A stretch of DNA of 64,000 nt from Pogonophryne albipinna (Eukaryota > Chordata > Actinopteri > Perciformes > Artedidraconidae). Numbering within the stretch: position 1 is the stretch's first letter; each line of letters begins with the position of its first letter. The stretch is from NCBI GenBank assembly GCA_028583405.1, contig JAPTMU010000279.1:204279-268278 (forward strand), written 5' to 3'. A program made the translations under genes and the position numbers. The notes under the pieces were generated by a model, which saw only the letters and a list, made by a program, of their open reading frames with translations, did no database searches and was not told the origin of the DNA. Shown here piece after piece: positions 41,161 through 53,930 of the stretch.

Positions 41161-43430
41161 TTATCCAATCCAATCCACTTTATCTAGCACAGTTTAAAAA
41201 CAGAGGGTTCACAATGAACTTAACATTATAGTAAAATATAATATTACACGAATAGATAAAAAGCACACATAAGAATAAATACAAGGCACATAAATGGACA
41301 GACAGTAAAAGCATACAAATAGGTATGACACAGCTCAGACTGGCTGGTAAGCGAGGGAAAAGAGGCGGGACTTAAAAGCTTCAAGAGTGGGCGACAATTT
41401 GACATGAGGGGGCCGGTCGTTCCAGAGCCTGGGGGCTACCGATGAGAACGCTCGGTCTCCCCTGGTCTTTTTCTTTGTTTTTGGGACTACCAGCCGCAGC
41501 TGATCAGCCGACCTCAAAGCCCTTGAGGGGGTGTACACCTGTAAGAGGTCAGAGATGTACTCTGGGGCCAGCCCATTAAGAGATTTAAAAACAAACAATA
41601 AAATCTTAAAATGGACTCTGAAATGGACAGGAAGCCAGTGGAGCGAAGCCAGAACTGGTGTGATGTGGTCAAACTTGCGGGTTCCTGTAAGCAGCCGCGC
41701 CGCAGCGTTTTGTACAAGCTGCAGGCGGGCCAGCGAAGTGTTATTTAGGACCAATAATCTAAACGAGTTGAAACAAAGGCATGAATTACACGCTCAAAGT
41801 TTAAAAAGGATAAAACCGGTTTGATTTTGGACAGGAGCCTCAAGTGATAAAAACTGGATTTAACCACAGAGTTTATCTGTTTATCTAATTTAAAAGCACT
41901 GTCGATTTTGACACCCAGATTTGTGACCATGGGGTTTGCATACTGTTGCAGGGAACCCAGGTCAATGGGACATCACCATTTGGTCCAAACACAATTACCT
42001 CCGTTTTGCTCTCATTTATATTGAAAAAGTTTAGCGCCATCCAGGCCTTTATGTCATTAAGACAGTCAACCAGGGGCATCAGAGAGCTGGTGTTTTTTCT
42101 TAGGGGTAGATATAATTGGGAGTCGTCCGCATAAAGGTGGTAGGAGACGCCATATTTTCTAAAAATCAGTCCAAGGGGGAGAAGGTATAAGGAAAATAAA
42201 ATAGGCCCCAAAATAGTACCTTGGGGAACTCCACAGGATAAGGGGGCAGAAGACGATGTAAAGTCACCAAGCCTAACAGAGAAAGATCTCTGGGACAGAT
42301 AGGACCTGAACCACTCTAAGGCAGCGCCCCTGATACCCACACAGTGCTCTAGACGAGAGATAAGGATGGAGTGGTCAATCGTATCAAAGGCAGCTGTGAG
42401 GTCTAAGAGCATAAGGATGGCAGAGTCACCAGAGTCTGTAGTGACCAGGAGGTCATTGAACACTCTTAGAAGGGCAGACTCAGTACTGTGAAGCGCTTTA
42501 AAACCGGATTGAAAAATGTGTGTGCATGTATAAAAGACTACAGCTGTAAGAGTACGGTTTTCTCCAATATCTTTGAAATAAAAGGAAGCTTCGAGATGGG
42601 TCTGTAATTTGAGAAGACAGAAGTGTCCAGATTAGTTTTCTTTATCAGGGGTGCCACAACCGCTTGTTTGAAATAAACTGGCACAGAACTCTAGGCTGCT
42701 ATTTATAATGTTATGGACATTAGGTCCAATAGTGTCCCATACCTCTCTAAAAAGTGGAGGAGGGACTGGGTCTGTGGGACAAGATGAGGGTTTTAATTTA
42801 GCAACAACGTCACTGAGAGATAACAACGACACAGGTCCAAACTGCTGGAAGACAGCAGTGCATGTGAAGTCAATGGAGGGGTCAAAAGAGGGTGGTGAGA
42901 TACTGGCTCTAACAGTGGAGATCTTGTCTATAAAATAGCAGAGGAATTTTTCACACATCTCAGTTGAAGCATCAATACAAGTGGATAAAGGAGAGTTTAA
43001 CATAGCATCGATTATTTTAAAGAGAACACGAGGTTTGTTTAAATTACTAGAAATAATATCAGAAAAGTAACTAATCTTTTCAGCTTTTACAGTGCTCTGA
43101 TACTTTCTCCAACTCTCTTTCAAAATGTCACGAGTTACATGAAGCTTGTCCTTCTTCCACCTGCGCTCAGCCTGCCGGCACTCACGCCTGGCAGCACGAG
43201 TGACGTCATTGAGCCAGGGTTCAGATTTAGCTCTGGGGCGCATGAGTTTCAGGGGAGCAACAATGTCAAGTGCAGGAAGAGAGAAAGGTTGAGGTTAATA
43301 GCTCAGTGTCCATGGAGTCAGAGGACATAGTTTCAGACTGTGTTAATTTAACAAAGGCACGGGAGAAACTAGCAGCAGTGGAAGGTTTCATCATACGACC
43401 GTGACGGACAGGAGCGCGTGATTTAAGACT
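41161..43430 (-). pseudogene. L2-type LINE, 5'-truncated with frameshifts
   Basis: On the minus strand, 43243-42632 encodes a pre-RT region (EPWLNDVTRAARRECRQAER). 42463-41885 encodes the reverse transcriptase palm: LLDLTAAFDTIDH (motif A), GVPQGTILGPILFSLY (motif B) and YHLYADDSQLY (motif C; YADD at 42133-42122). 41754-41335 is the C-terminal part (NAAARLLTGTRK, LHWLPVHFRVHFKILLFVFK). A 3' UTR follows to about 41165, ending ATAAAGTGGATTGGATTGG. The three parts are in different frames and the endonuclease is missing, so the copy is dead. The 3' end directly abuts the TTAA of element E. L2 clade is by remembered motif spacing. Confidence 0.88.
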
Positions 43431-43640
43431 AAATATTCATTCATATATTCAATTAATTCATATTCTACCAAGTTTTCCCAGGCAGTTTAGATTCAAGTGA
43501 ATGATTTAGCACCAGCTGGCTTCATGTAATCTAACTGAAACGATGGTATAATCTTGCATATCCGATAAGAGCATTTATAACTCACTACACACATTTCAAA
43601 ATGCTCCCATCTGCCTTGTGGGTCTCCTTTTTTTTACATT
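43431..43640. other. Intron, nothing recognised
   Basis: AT-rich sequence between the L2 remnant and the DDE transposon remnant. Confidence 0.4.
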
Positions 43641-45560
43641 TTAAGATAAGTGTGTGTTAAGAGCACTTCTGAAACATGTACACGATCGGATTGGAGAACA
43701 CAATTCACAAAACCACACACCCAAAGTGCAAAACCCCTCATTTGTCCTGCTAAGTGAAGAACTGCCCTCAAAACTACATAAACACTTTCCAAATGCAAAC
43801 TTTAGCACCAAATATAACACACTTCATTCATAATACTAGCTGGTTTGACCACCCAGCTACACACTGCTGAGCATACTCTAAAGCACGTTCATCTGTTATG
43901 GGCTGTGCTCTGGACAGAGAGGGTTCTGCAGAGAAAGATTGCTTGAGTTTACAGAAATACAGTAAATGAAGAAATACAAGTGGGTTGTGGGCATCTCAGC
44001 ACATAGCTATATGCTTCGGATCTCTCCAAGTGTGATGCATTGTTTTCAAAAACCCAGTTTGTAGCTGCTGCTTCCTGTGCCTCATTGAACATCCTTAGCC
44101 TCCCACCTCTTTGTTTCTCAGTCCTTCAGATAAACAACAAAGACATAGTGATCGGTCAGTGTCTGTGTTGCATCAAAGTAAGTTTACCACAGTACATTGT
44201 GCAGGATGTTTGTACAGTTATAGTCTGCAACATGCCAACAATTCAATTACAGGAATGAAGTAAATACGTTTCACTCAACAGATATAAGCACTGATATATC
44301 ATGAGTTAGGCAGAGCTACCGGTAACTGACCTGTTTTCAAGTCTAAGTGTCCGGATTACAGAGGCGACAGTAAATTAGTAATACGATACGATAATACTTT
44401 ATTTGTCAGATCAAGTCTGAAATTTGACTTGCGTCACAGCAGCTCCATGTCCAACATCAACAGACAAGTATCCAGACACAATACATGAAACACAAACAAC
44501 AAACATTTAACATAACAGCACAATCAGTGAGAGAAAAGCTTCTCAGAGAGCCTTCAGCGTGCATTTGATCTGGGATCAGCTCTGTGTTTACTGTGAGGAT
44601 TGACTGAGTGCTTCAGTCCGACCTTATTGAATGGTGGGACCCTGTATCTCCATTATGGTAGCAGTTCATATTCGCTGTTCAGAACATGGTTTGGGTCAGA
44701 GATGATGTGGTTGGACAGCCTCACTAGGTTGTTATGCTGAGTCATAGAGTCTCTGATGGGGTTGACAAACAATCTTTGAGCAGATTTTTAACAGGTGGAG
44801 CAGTTTTGATTTTAAAGCTGCTGACAAACACTTGTACCAGGTAGCATTGCAGTACTGCAGAATGGACATGATCACAGATGTAAAGAACAACAGAAGAATT
44901 TCTCTGCTCGCCCCAAAAGACCTAAGACGGCGGAGAAAATAAATTCTTTGTTTTGTCCTTTTGCTCAGATATTCAATGTGGTCCTTCCATGACAGCAGAT
45001 GGTCAATCATTACACCCAAGTATTTGTATGAAACTCCCTGCTTGATTTCATCTGTATGGATGGCAATGTAAATCGGCTTAGATTAAGCTGAACCCTCCGT
45101 CCAGCCTCTCTCATCGTCAAACCATGGTTGATAACATTTCATTTCATTAGAGAGTATTCTTCTTTGTCCACGTCCTCTCCCTCCAGCTCTACCTCTACCT
45201 CTCATTCTTCCTCCTCTCACTCTCACCCACCTCTTCCTCCTCCTCTCACTCTCACCCCAGATTGATGAGCCAACAAGTATGCTCTCAGGTGTCTGGTCAG
45301 GTGGAATGTGTTTCTTGATCATTGGCCCATGTGTGAGGCATTTTGAATATCAGTGTTTTAAACCAACACGTGACTTCATGTCAGATTTGTGTGTCTTACG
45401 TGGAGAGACGTGTGCAGTGGTTTGCACAAAGTGCCATGTTGATTTGCAAATTGTGTGAAAAGCTGAAAACGTGTTTAGAGTTTTGAAGATTTGAGCCGAT
45501 GTTTTGCTCTTTGAGTGTCAGTTAAAAATAATTGTGCTTTATGTAGAATTTTAGTGTGTT
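43641..45560 (-). mobile_element. DDE transposon remnant split by a LINE fragment
   Basis: On the minus strand, 45322-45085 encodes a basic RGRGRAGGRGRGQRR run followed by LSNEM. After a one-base frameshift, VINHGLTMREAGRRVQ and LNLSRFT follow. This is the N-terminal DNA-binding layout of a widespread fish Tc1-like (DDE_3) transposase. Its continuation is cut near 45060, where the LINE fragment 44385-45060 begins. The long flanks at 43680-44350 and 45330-45560 probably belong to the element. Family is from memory. Confidence 0.5.
44385..45060 (-). pseudogene. LINE reverse-transcriptase C-terminal fragment
   Basis: Minus-strand 45019-44732 encodes MGVMIDHLLSWKDHIEYLSK, RIYFLRRLRSFGASREIL and SVIMSILQYCNATWYKCLS, a block found just after the RT domain of many fish LINEs. 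The 3' tail reaches 44385 (TACTTTATTTGTCAGATCAA). Only the 3' part of the LINE is present. Confidence 0.72.
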
Positions 45561-45783
45561 AGCAATCGAGAAAAACTGTAATCATACGAAGCCAGATTCA
45601 ATTAAATAACGACTTAACCAACGCTAAACTCTTTCCCAGAGTGCAGTGGTTCATTTTCATCAGGTTCATACGTGAGTCAAATGCAGGATGCCAGTGGTTA
45701 TTTTAAGAAAGGTTGGAAGCTCTGTAATTTTATTAAAATGTGTAGCAGCCAATTTAAAGAAGACAGATTAAATATTAATTGAA

Positions 45784-46410
45784 TTTAAAGGTCACCTATC
45801 ATGCTATTTCTAGGCAATAGCATAGGTCTCAGATATATAAAAAACATGTCTATGAAGTGTTTTGCTCCAAATACCAAACAGATCATTCTAGCCATGCCTC
45901 ATATCCCTCTATTTCACTTCCTGTTTCAAAAGTGCTGATTCGGGGTATAAAGCTTTAAAAGAGGAGGGGTCTGAGCTCATGCGGGACCCGGCAGCTACTG
46001 TCTAAACTAAATACTGCCGTGATGAAACGTCATATCATGGATTATCAAGGATTCTCTCTGAAACAGTTTGGAGCTCAAAGGCTTTCTCTCTTGCCGGTTA
46101 TACCACAAGGTGAGTTCCTTTTTACTTCCTGCTTCTTCACACACATGCTCTCCAGTACAGGTTAGCTCTGAGTGTTAGCGATGCTAATGTAAACACCGAC
46201 CATATTACGTCCAAAACAGTCGGGCATTGTTTCTGATAGCAACGTTTCTGATTGGGCCGTGGGTCCACATTTCAGATATGACGTCATATCGGACGCAAAT
46301 CTGGATCAGCTCCGTTGTTCCCCGTTTTTAGAGATGTGGGTACGGAGGAAAAGAGAGAGGGTTTTATTCTCTGACGCTGCATGAGTTCCCCGACACACCG
46401 GGGACACATA
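45784..46410 (-). mobile_element. Family A TTAA element, inverted, truncated copy
   Basis: It starts TTAA-AGGTCACCTATCATGC and is the reverse complement of 549-1236 (for example ACGTCATATCGGACGCAAAT). It stops at about 46410, where a LINE-tail-like AT-rich stretch takes over. Confidence 0.78.
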
Positions 46411-46740
46411 TAGTCTTTATTGATCCATGTAGGGAAATGCAGGAGTTTGAGAGTGAAACACAGGATAGGAAAGGTAGTAGTTCCAACAAGGTTAACAATA
46501 ATAACAAATAAAATAATAAATTAATAGTGTATAAAATAAAATGTAATAAATAATATTAATAAAAATAATAATAATATGAATAATGGTAATGGTAACAATA
46601 ATGATAATATTAATAATTACAATAATACATATAAAAAAATTAAGAAATAAAAAATATATATAAATGACAGTAAAAACAAAAAAAAATTATAGCAGATTAC
46701 AAAATGACAGATATATAATTAAACAATTATACAATAGTCC
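46411..46740. repeat. LINE tail and AT-rich simple sequence
   Basis: TAGTCTTTATTGATCCATGT is followed by about 250 bp of AAT/ATA-rich simple sequence. Confidence 0.5.
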
Positions 46741-47309
46741 TGGCTATATCGTCAGTTTCCTGTCCGTTGTCCTTGGAAAATAAAATACAATTCAGATTTC
46801 CATCCCACTGCCTCGCCTTCATTTTATCAAAATAACCCAACGTCACCATATCCGTCTCCAAAAATGAGTAATGTCCCCTCTGAAAGGACGCCATCTTCCT
46901 GGACCACATTAAAGTCAGACGCCCCCGTGCTCTGCAGCTGGTTCACATGTCATGACGTTCAGGAGGGTGATGGACAACAAAGAGAGAGTCTCCTCTGTGA
47001 GGCCCCGGACACAAAATGATCTCCATTGCTCCCCGTCTTCTCCCCAGGCTATGCTTCCCTCACTCCATTATTCTGTGTGTTTTGCCCCATTAGCCGGGGA
47101 AGATGGTAGCCAGGCTGCAGACAGTCATGACAGATGGCCGTGTGTGTGTGTGTTTGTTTTCCACTCCTTTTTCTCTCAGACTCGATCAATGCAGCATCAT
47201 TGCCTTACCACCACAGGGTTTCAGTGTGAGGTGTGTGAAGGAATTAAATTATCCTGCATCTGACAAAAAACGACATTCAGCGTGAAAAATATGAACAATG
47301 CATCATGTT
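46741..47309. other. Intron, nothing recognised
   Basis: No element border or exon seen. Confidence 0.45.
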
Positions 47310-48147
47310 ACTCGACTTTTGACTTTGACTTCTTACATGTTGAACACAAATACCTGTACTTTCTACTTCTCACATGTTGAACACAAATACCTGTACTTTC
47401 TACTTCTTACATGTTGAACACAAATACCTGTACTTTCTACTTCTTACATGTTGAACACAAATACCTGTACTTTCTACTTCTCTCATGTTGAACACAAATA
47501 CCTGTACTTTCTACTTCTTACATGTTGAACACAAATACCTGTACTTTCTACTTCTCTCATGTTGAACACAAATACCTGTACTTTCTACTTCTCTCATGTT
47601 GAACACAAATACCTGTACTTTCTACTTCTTACATGTTGAACCCAAATACCTGTACTTTCTACTTCTTACATGTTGAACCCAAATACCTGTACTTTCTACT
47701 TCTTACATGTTGAACCCAAATACTTGTACTTTCTACTTCTCTCATTTCCCAAACAGCTGGTTCCTTTAGTCTGAATGTGTGTTTGGTGGCGTGATCATTA
47801 TTCTTTAGAGTCATTGCGTGCCTATTGATTGGAACACGATCCGTGTATCCATCATTTCCTGGTCTTCTCTAAAGAAGAGGGACCAATGGAAACGTTGTCA
47901 TGTTGCCGTTGTTCAGCATGGAAACATTCATTAGCTAACAATGACATTATTGTTCTATTAATATAAAGGGAGGTCAGGTACTCTTTAAAACAGCTGCTAG
48001 TTATGGGTACTTTTTACTGAAGTACACTTCAAAGTCAGTACTTTGACTTGAGTAAAGAAGTTTAGTCAGTACTTCTACTTTCACCAGAGTATCTGTACTT
48101 CTACTTGAGTAAAGGATGTGTGTACTTTTGCCACCTCTACTGATTGT
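47310..48147 (-). mobile_element. Element D, inverted copy with a short 37-bp array
   Basis: Positions 47328-47745 hold about 11 units of the same 37-bp repeat as 23939-25481, reverse-complemented. 47746-48147 matches the unique part at 23574-23938 and ends ACTTTTGCCACCTCTACTG. The far terminus is lost near 47310. Confidence 0.85.
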
Positions 48148-49209
48148 CTGCACCCTGCTATAGGAATAAAGGGAAGCTGGCTCCTGAGTGTTTGACTGTG
48201 CGGACATGTTCGTATTTTAAATGTAAGGACAGCCTCGGAGTGAGCATGCCAATCTGTCCGTGACAAAAGCCTGGCCAAACCGTGCTTATCTCCACTGGAT
48301 GAGAAAAGGCTGTAATCACCAAGAAGCTTTGAAGCACTTAAAGCAATTAACACTGATACGCTCGAGCAGACATGACTGTCATATTAATCACTGTGTCTTT
48401 CTGAGGGATTCTCCTTCTTTCTTTGTAGCAGATCTTCTGGGTGTTCAGATCTCATCAGCCGCCATCATTGCCTCTTTTATCAAAGGGTAGAAAGCACTGA
48501 AAAAAGTTAATTGAGGCACAGTGGGAATTTATGGCATGAAAGCAGAGGAAAGTGTGTATGAGATCATCCAGTTTTTATATTTTAAAAAGTTATGACAGCT
48601 GATTGCACAAAGGCAAAGCTTGGACTAATGATTGTCAATGGTGGAAAACCGCGGTCTTCTACTTAAGTAAAAGTCATGCTTATAGAAAACTTAAGACAAT
48701 TACAAAAGTATCAGCATCAAAATATACTTAAAGTACCAAAAGAAAAAGTACTTATTCATAATAATAATAATAGATGTATTTTGTTAGCGCTTTTACAGGT
48801 GCTCAAAGACGCTTTACGGATATAGTGAAAAGAAAAGAAAAGGAACAACAAATAAATATATAGTTAAAGTTAAAGTCAAATAATACAAAAACAATCACAC
48901 ATTAAAAGCCAGATTGAAGAGGTGAGTGTTTTGAAGGTGGTGAGGTCAGTGCAGTCTCTGATGGGTTGGGGGAGTGCGTTCCAGAGGGAGGGGGCAGCGA
49001 CGGAGAAGGCTCTGTCCCCCCAGGTCCGGTGATTGATGCAGGTGGGGATGGATAGGAGGTTGGCTTCTGATGAGCGGAGGCAGCGGGAAGGGGTGTGGTG
49101 GTGCAGCAGGTCTGTGAGGTAGGGGGAAGGGGTGTGGTGGTGCAGCAGGTCTGTGAGGTAGGGGGGGGGCCTGATTGTTGAGGGCTAAAATGTCCGGTCG
49201 TATATTTAA
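48148..49209. other. Intron with a LINE tail at 48770-49190
   Basis: GTTAGCGCTTTTACAGGTGC (48784) recurs from 13813. The GC-rich part to 49190 contains a 49-bp tandem doublet (GGGGAAGGGGTGTGGTGGTG twice near 49090 and 49130) and reads like the end of a LINE. The short frames here are not called. Confidence 0.45.
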
Positions 49210-49329
49210 GCAATAGCTCACGACAGGCCGTGGTATATGCTCATTATATCACAGCTAAGGGGCGTGATTCGGCAACCCCCTTAGCTGTGATATAATGAGC
49301 ATATATCACGGCCTGAAGTGAGCTATTGC
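49210..49329. repeat. Long near-perfect palindrome (53-nt arms)
   Basis: The left arm 49210-49262 (GCAATAGCTCACGACAGGCC...) pairs with the right arm 49277-49329 (...GGCCTGAAGTGAGCTATTGC) around a loop of about 14 nt, with few mismatches. Arm-like text recurs at 50434-50458 (CCGTGGTATACGCTCAGTAT). Confidence 0.9.
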
Positions 49330-50086
49330 TTTTATAAAACGGTTACCAAGTGTGGCAATATGAAAGAAAAATACACACTCTAATTTAAATAGTTTTTATT
49401 CCTAAATAATGATGTTCAAAATAAAATAGTCCCTCCGTTGCCTTCTGCACGAAACATAGTGCGAGGTGGTTGCTATGCAACAACACTAACAGCTAGCGAA
49501 CATATTAGACAGAGAGCGTTGATCCATTATTTGGCTATTTATTTACATTCATTTGTATGTTGCCGTTTATTGTGCAGCCACTGAAAACCTGTCCAGCATC
49601 AGTAGCATGGCTTACGAGGTTACTTGTGTAGGTTGAGGTTGTTCTAGGCTGTTGCTTGGCGTGGTGAGTGATTGATTGATTGATTGAAAAGTTTATTAAC
49701 AGCTTGTATATTGGGTACAGTACAGTACAGCTCAAATGAATGAGAATATTGCTTCACTTTCTCCGGTCCCCGAGATTTGGCTTCCAGTAGCTCTGGAGAG
49801 AGCTTTCGCACCTGTGGCCACTAATGGTCATCATGTCTCTGCTTTGTTTCAAGACCCGCATCAGAAAGCTTTTGAATGGTGGTACTTTCCCAGTTGGTCT
49901 ACCTGCTCTTCACGGAGCTCTGCATGTCGTCGTTTAGGTGCTTTTTTTTCTGGAGATAGGCACTCCTCAATCCACTCCTCCATAGTAAGACCCGCCCCGG
50001 AGGTCGAAGTTAATCTTAAATGTTTCCATCTTATGCTTTGTAAGTTTGTTTCGTAACGGAAGAAATGTAAATATATTTATAAAACT
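49330..50086. other. Intron or element interior
   Basis: It includes GATT repeats at 49670-49685 and an open frame at 49736-50056 with no recognised domain. Its position between the palindrome and the inverted-repeat element suggests transposon-derived sequence. Confidence 0.35.
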
Positions 50087-50486
50087 GACAAGTCAAATCA
50101 AGCAATCTGATTGGTCGATAGTGTTTTTGCGGACCTTTTTGATTACAGATTTGAAAACATCGTTGCTTGCTTTAAAAGTAGCACAATTCATTATGTCAAA
50201 CCTTGGAAAGTATCTAGATACCCCTGCCCTAATGCTAAAGGAACTGCACACTGAATATGTTTTGCCGTTTGATGTCTATGTCTGGACCGCTGCGCAAAAA
50301 GGAGGGTTTCTGGCCCGTTACTTCTCCGCTGTTTTCTTCTCCCAGTTCGAAAAGCAAACTGCCAACTTTATACTGTTTTTCTCAGACGCGGAGGGATACT
50401 GACTTGTTGTGAAAAGTAACTTACAATTCTACCCGTGGTATACGCTCAGTATATCACGACATCAGATTGCTTGATTTGACTTGTTA
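50087..50486. mobile_element. Inverted-repeat element (ACAAGTCAAATCAAGCAATC ends)
   Basis: 50088-50111 and 50461-50484 are exact inverted copies, and TTATAAA flanks both sides. The interior frame (50191-50402) starts MSNLGKYLDTPALMLKEL and has no recognised domain. Confidence 0.65.
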
Positions 50487-51660
50487 TAAATTAAATTACT
50501 TCATTATGATCATTGATGCATTAATGTGTTCATCACAGCTGTTAAAGGTGGAGCTAATTTATATTACATTATACACTGCTGCTGGATATTTTAGCCTTAA
50601 ACTATGTTTAAATGTTTATTTATTAGTGGTTTATAATTGGTATTAGCTAATAATCGTAAAAAAGTACAATATTGTCTTCTAAAATGTACTGGAGTACAAG
50701 TATAGGGACTTATATTTGGACTATGTTGTAAATGTATTATCTTTTTAATTTACACACGACATCCATCCCTCCTCTGTTGCTCTCCTCGAGGTTTCTAACA
50801 TTTCCCCTTTAACTTTTGGGGTTTCTTTGGAGGTGTTTCCGACGTGAGGGGGTCGTATTCATATTCTGTCAAAACTGTAAAGTCCACTGAGACGAATGAA
50901 GAATGTGTGATTGGGCTATATAGATACACTTTGATTGATTGATTGATTGATTGATGCAGTACCATAATAAGAAATACTCAAAACTTAACTACAATACTTG
51001 AGTAAATGTACTCCCACTATATTCCAGCTCTGAACATTAATCCTTTCATTATTGAAGTCCCTTCCTCTTTGATTTGTCCTCGACACTGCCGCAAAGTTCA
51101 ACATTCGTCACCGATCCTCCCGTGCTACGGCCCCGACAGACAATCCGTATCGATTAAAAAACTCATTAAATTTCCCTCCACTGTTTTCTCTTCTATCCAG
51201 ACAATAAAAGATGGTATTGATTGACATTTTGGAGCAATAGACGCTGCTCAATGTGTGAAGAAAGTCAAGAAATCCTGTCATCTTCAAGGGCAAATAGAAA
51301 AGAAAAGGGAAATGTCGAGGGATCCCATATCCCCCCGAGGACTCAGCAGATAAATAATAGCTTTTCCCCAGTCGGGTTTGTTTACTTTCTGTTTACACAT
51401 GGAGCCCAGAGAGAAGGGGGCATGGTCAATTATTCATTGCTTTTGAATTGAAGGAGATAGCTATTGGTTCGGTTCATGTGCACATTTTTCAGTTCGAGCT
51501 GACGCTTCATTACGATGATTGCAAGCGTTCGGTAGAAGAAGCAAACCTACCAAAAGATAGACACGTTTTTAACGCTAATGATCCTTCAAAACCAGATTTT
51601 CTCGTAAGGCTGAGAGGATAAGTGACATGATGGAGCGGGAGGAATCCACAGGATGAGTTT
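50487..51660. other. Intron with a LINE tail at 50760-50955
   Basis: GACGTGAGGGGGTCGTATTC and (GATT)n after ATACACTTT are typical of a LINE 3' end. The rest is unremarkable. Confidence 0.45.
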
Positions 51661-51672
51661 ACTACAATAGGA

Positions 51673-52097
51673 TGGAGGATTTGGCGGCCCCCACCTACAC
51701 TTTTTGCGGCCCTCAGATTAATTTCATTCATAATTTCAGCGGGAACAGCAGAGTGCGGGTTGACAGGTGTCTGTGTTGAGGCTTCAAGTGTCTTAGGTTC
51801 AAGTTAGACAACTAATGTCTGGGTTAGTGTTCATGACTTCATGTTTATGTCATCTTAATGTTTAATCTTAATGCACACGCATTTTCCGTGCTTTCCAATA
51901 GTTTAAAATAGTTTCATTCCACTTTTAAATAACCTGTTTAATACAAACATGCCACTTGTAAACATTAAATAACATTTCTGTAAACAGATTTTTTTCTTTA
52001 GTGAGCTTGTTAGAGGATGTTCCCTGAGAGATTGTAAAATGTCAAAGAAGATGTCAGACTTAGTATATTTGTTAATAATTACATACAATACATGGAA

Positions 52098-52131
<34 letters not shown>

Positions 52132-52211
52132 CCAAGTGAATGTGCGGCCCCCTGGTGGCCAGTACATAGTATTATGTGGCCCCCACCACCATCCAAGTTG
52201 CCCATCCCTGC
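51673..52211. mobile_element. hAT-like element remnant
   Basis: The right end ATCCAAGTTGCCCATCCCTG and the repeated GGCCCCC/GCGGCC text on both sides resemble a common fish hAT element. The left terminus is degraded. A 32-bp TG run lies at 52099-52130. Confidence 0.45.
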
Positions 52212-52369
52212 TATAGAGTAACGTATGTTTTATAGGGAGTTGTAAAGGAGTAAAAAGGAGGTGATTTTGCATTTTGGCAGTCTTTATTGGGACGGATTTC
52301 ATGCCAGTAATTCATAAATCACCTTAAAATAAAGTAAATAACCCTCTAACTTCTCTTAACAGTTTGTCA

Positions 52370-52710
52370 TGGTTAGCTGTTGTGATTGGTCAACCGGGGA
52401 AACGTTTGGGAAACGTTTGTGTTGCAGCAGCAGCATAAAAGAAAATAGAAAAAAACAAGGCATTGCACATAAGTATAAATTAAAGAGTGGAAATAAACAA
52501 TACTAGAATTTGAACACCTCAAAATAGAATTAAAGCACCATTAAAAAGTAGAAAATATACAGTGAATGTGCACACCTACAATATGTTGGAGAGCTAGCCA
52601 ATAGAAGTGATTGGCTAGAAATATGTTCTGGAAGTAAACAAAAGAGTCCAATGGTGGCGTCTTTTAGCCTTTGCAGACCATTTACATGCACTAAAACTTA
52701 TAGAGTGGAG
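52370..52710 (+). mobile_element. Family C fragment interrupted by a LINE tail
   Basis: TTAGCTGTTGTGATTGGTCAA (52372) and AGCCAATAGAAG to GCAGACCATTTACATGCAC (to 52692) are family C text. 52415-52570 between them is the GTTGCAGCAGCAGCATAAAA LINE tail. Confidence 0.6.
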
Positions 52711-53058
52711 CTGCAGAATTGCATTTTCCCTGAGATCAGTAAATAAGCCTGCATGAACATCTGATCAAGTGTCAGAGCTCATAAGCAGGAGGAAGATGCA
52801 GTGACTCAGCAATAACCATTCTGCTGTCAATATGGATTCTCCTCCCACTGAGCTGCTGGATTAACAAACCACTCTCCCTCTGTTCGGATTATTTGGGTTC
52901 TGCTTCTGCTTTGTACCAGATAGTCTAATATAGCCCGAACAAAACAGCGGGGTTTATGGGAAATGCGGTCCTGATATTGAGAAGCGACAGCTAACAAAAC
53001 AACCAAATGTGTGTTTATATGCAGTAGATTAGATGTGTAAAACGTACCCAGCACATTT

Positions 53059-53930
<872 letters not shown>

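Noticed and set aside
39233..41173. Minus-strand frames of 543-646 codons in three frames
   Set aside because: They come from the 37-bp array; all three frames being open is expected of a stop-free 37-bp unit, not of a gene.
48902..49221. Proline/threonine-rich minus-strand frames
   Set aside because: They lie in a LINE-tail repeat with a tandem doublet; no protein family recognised.
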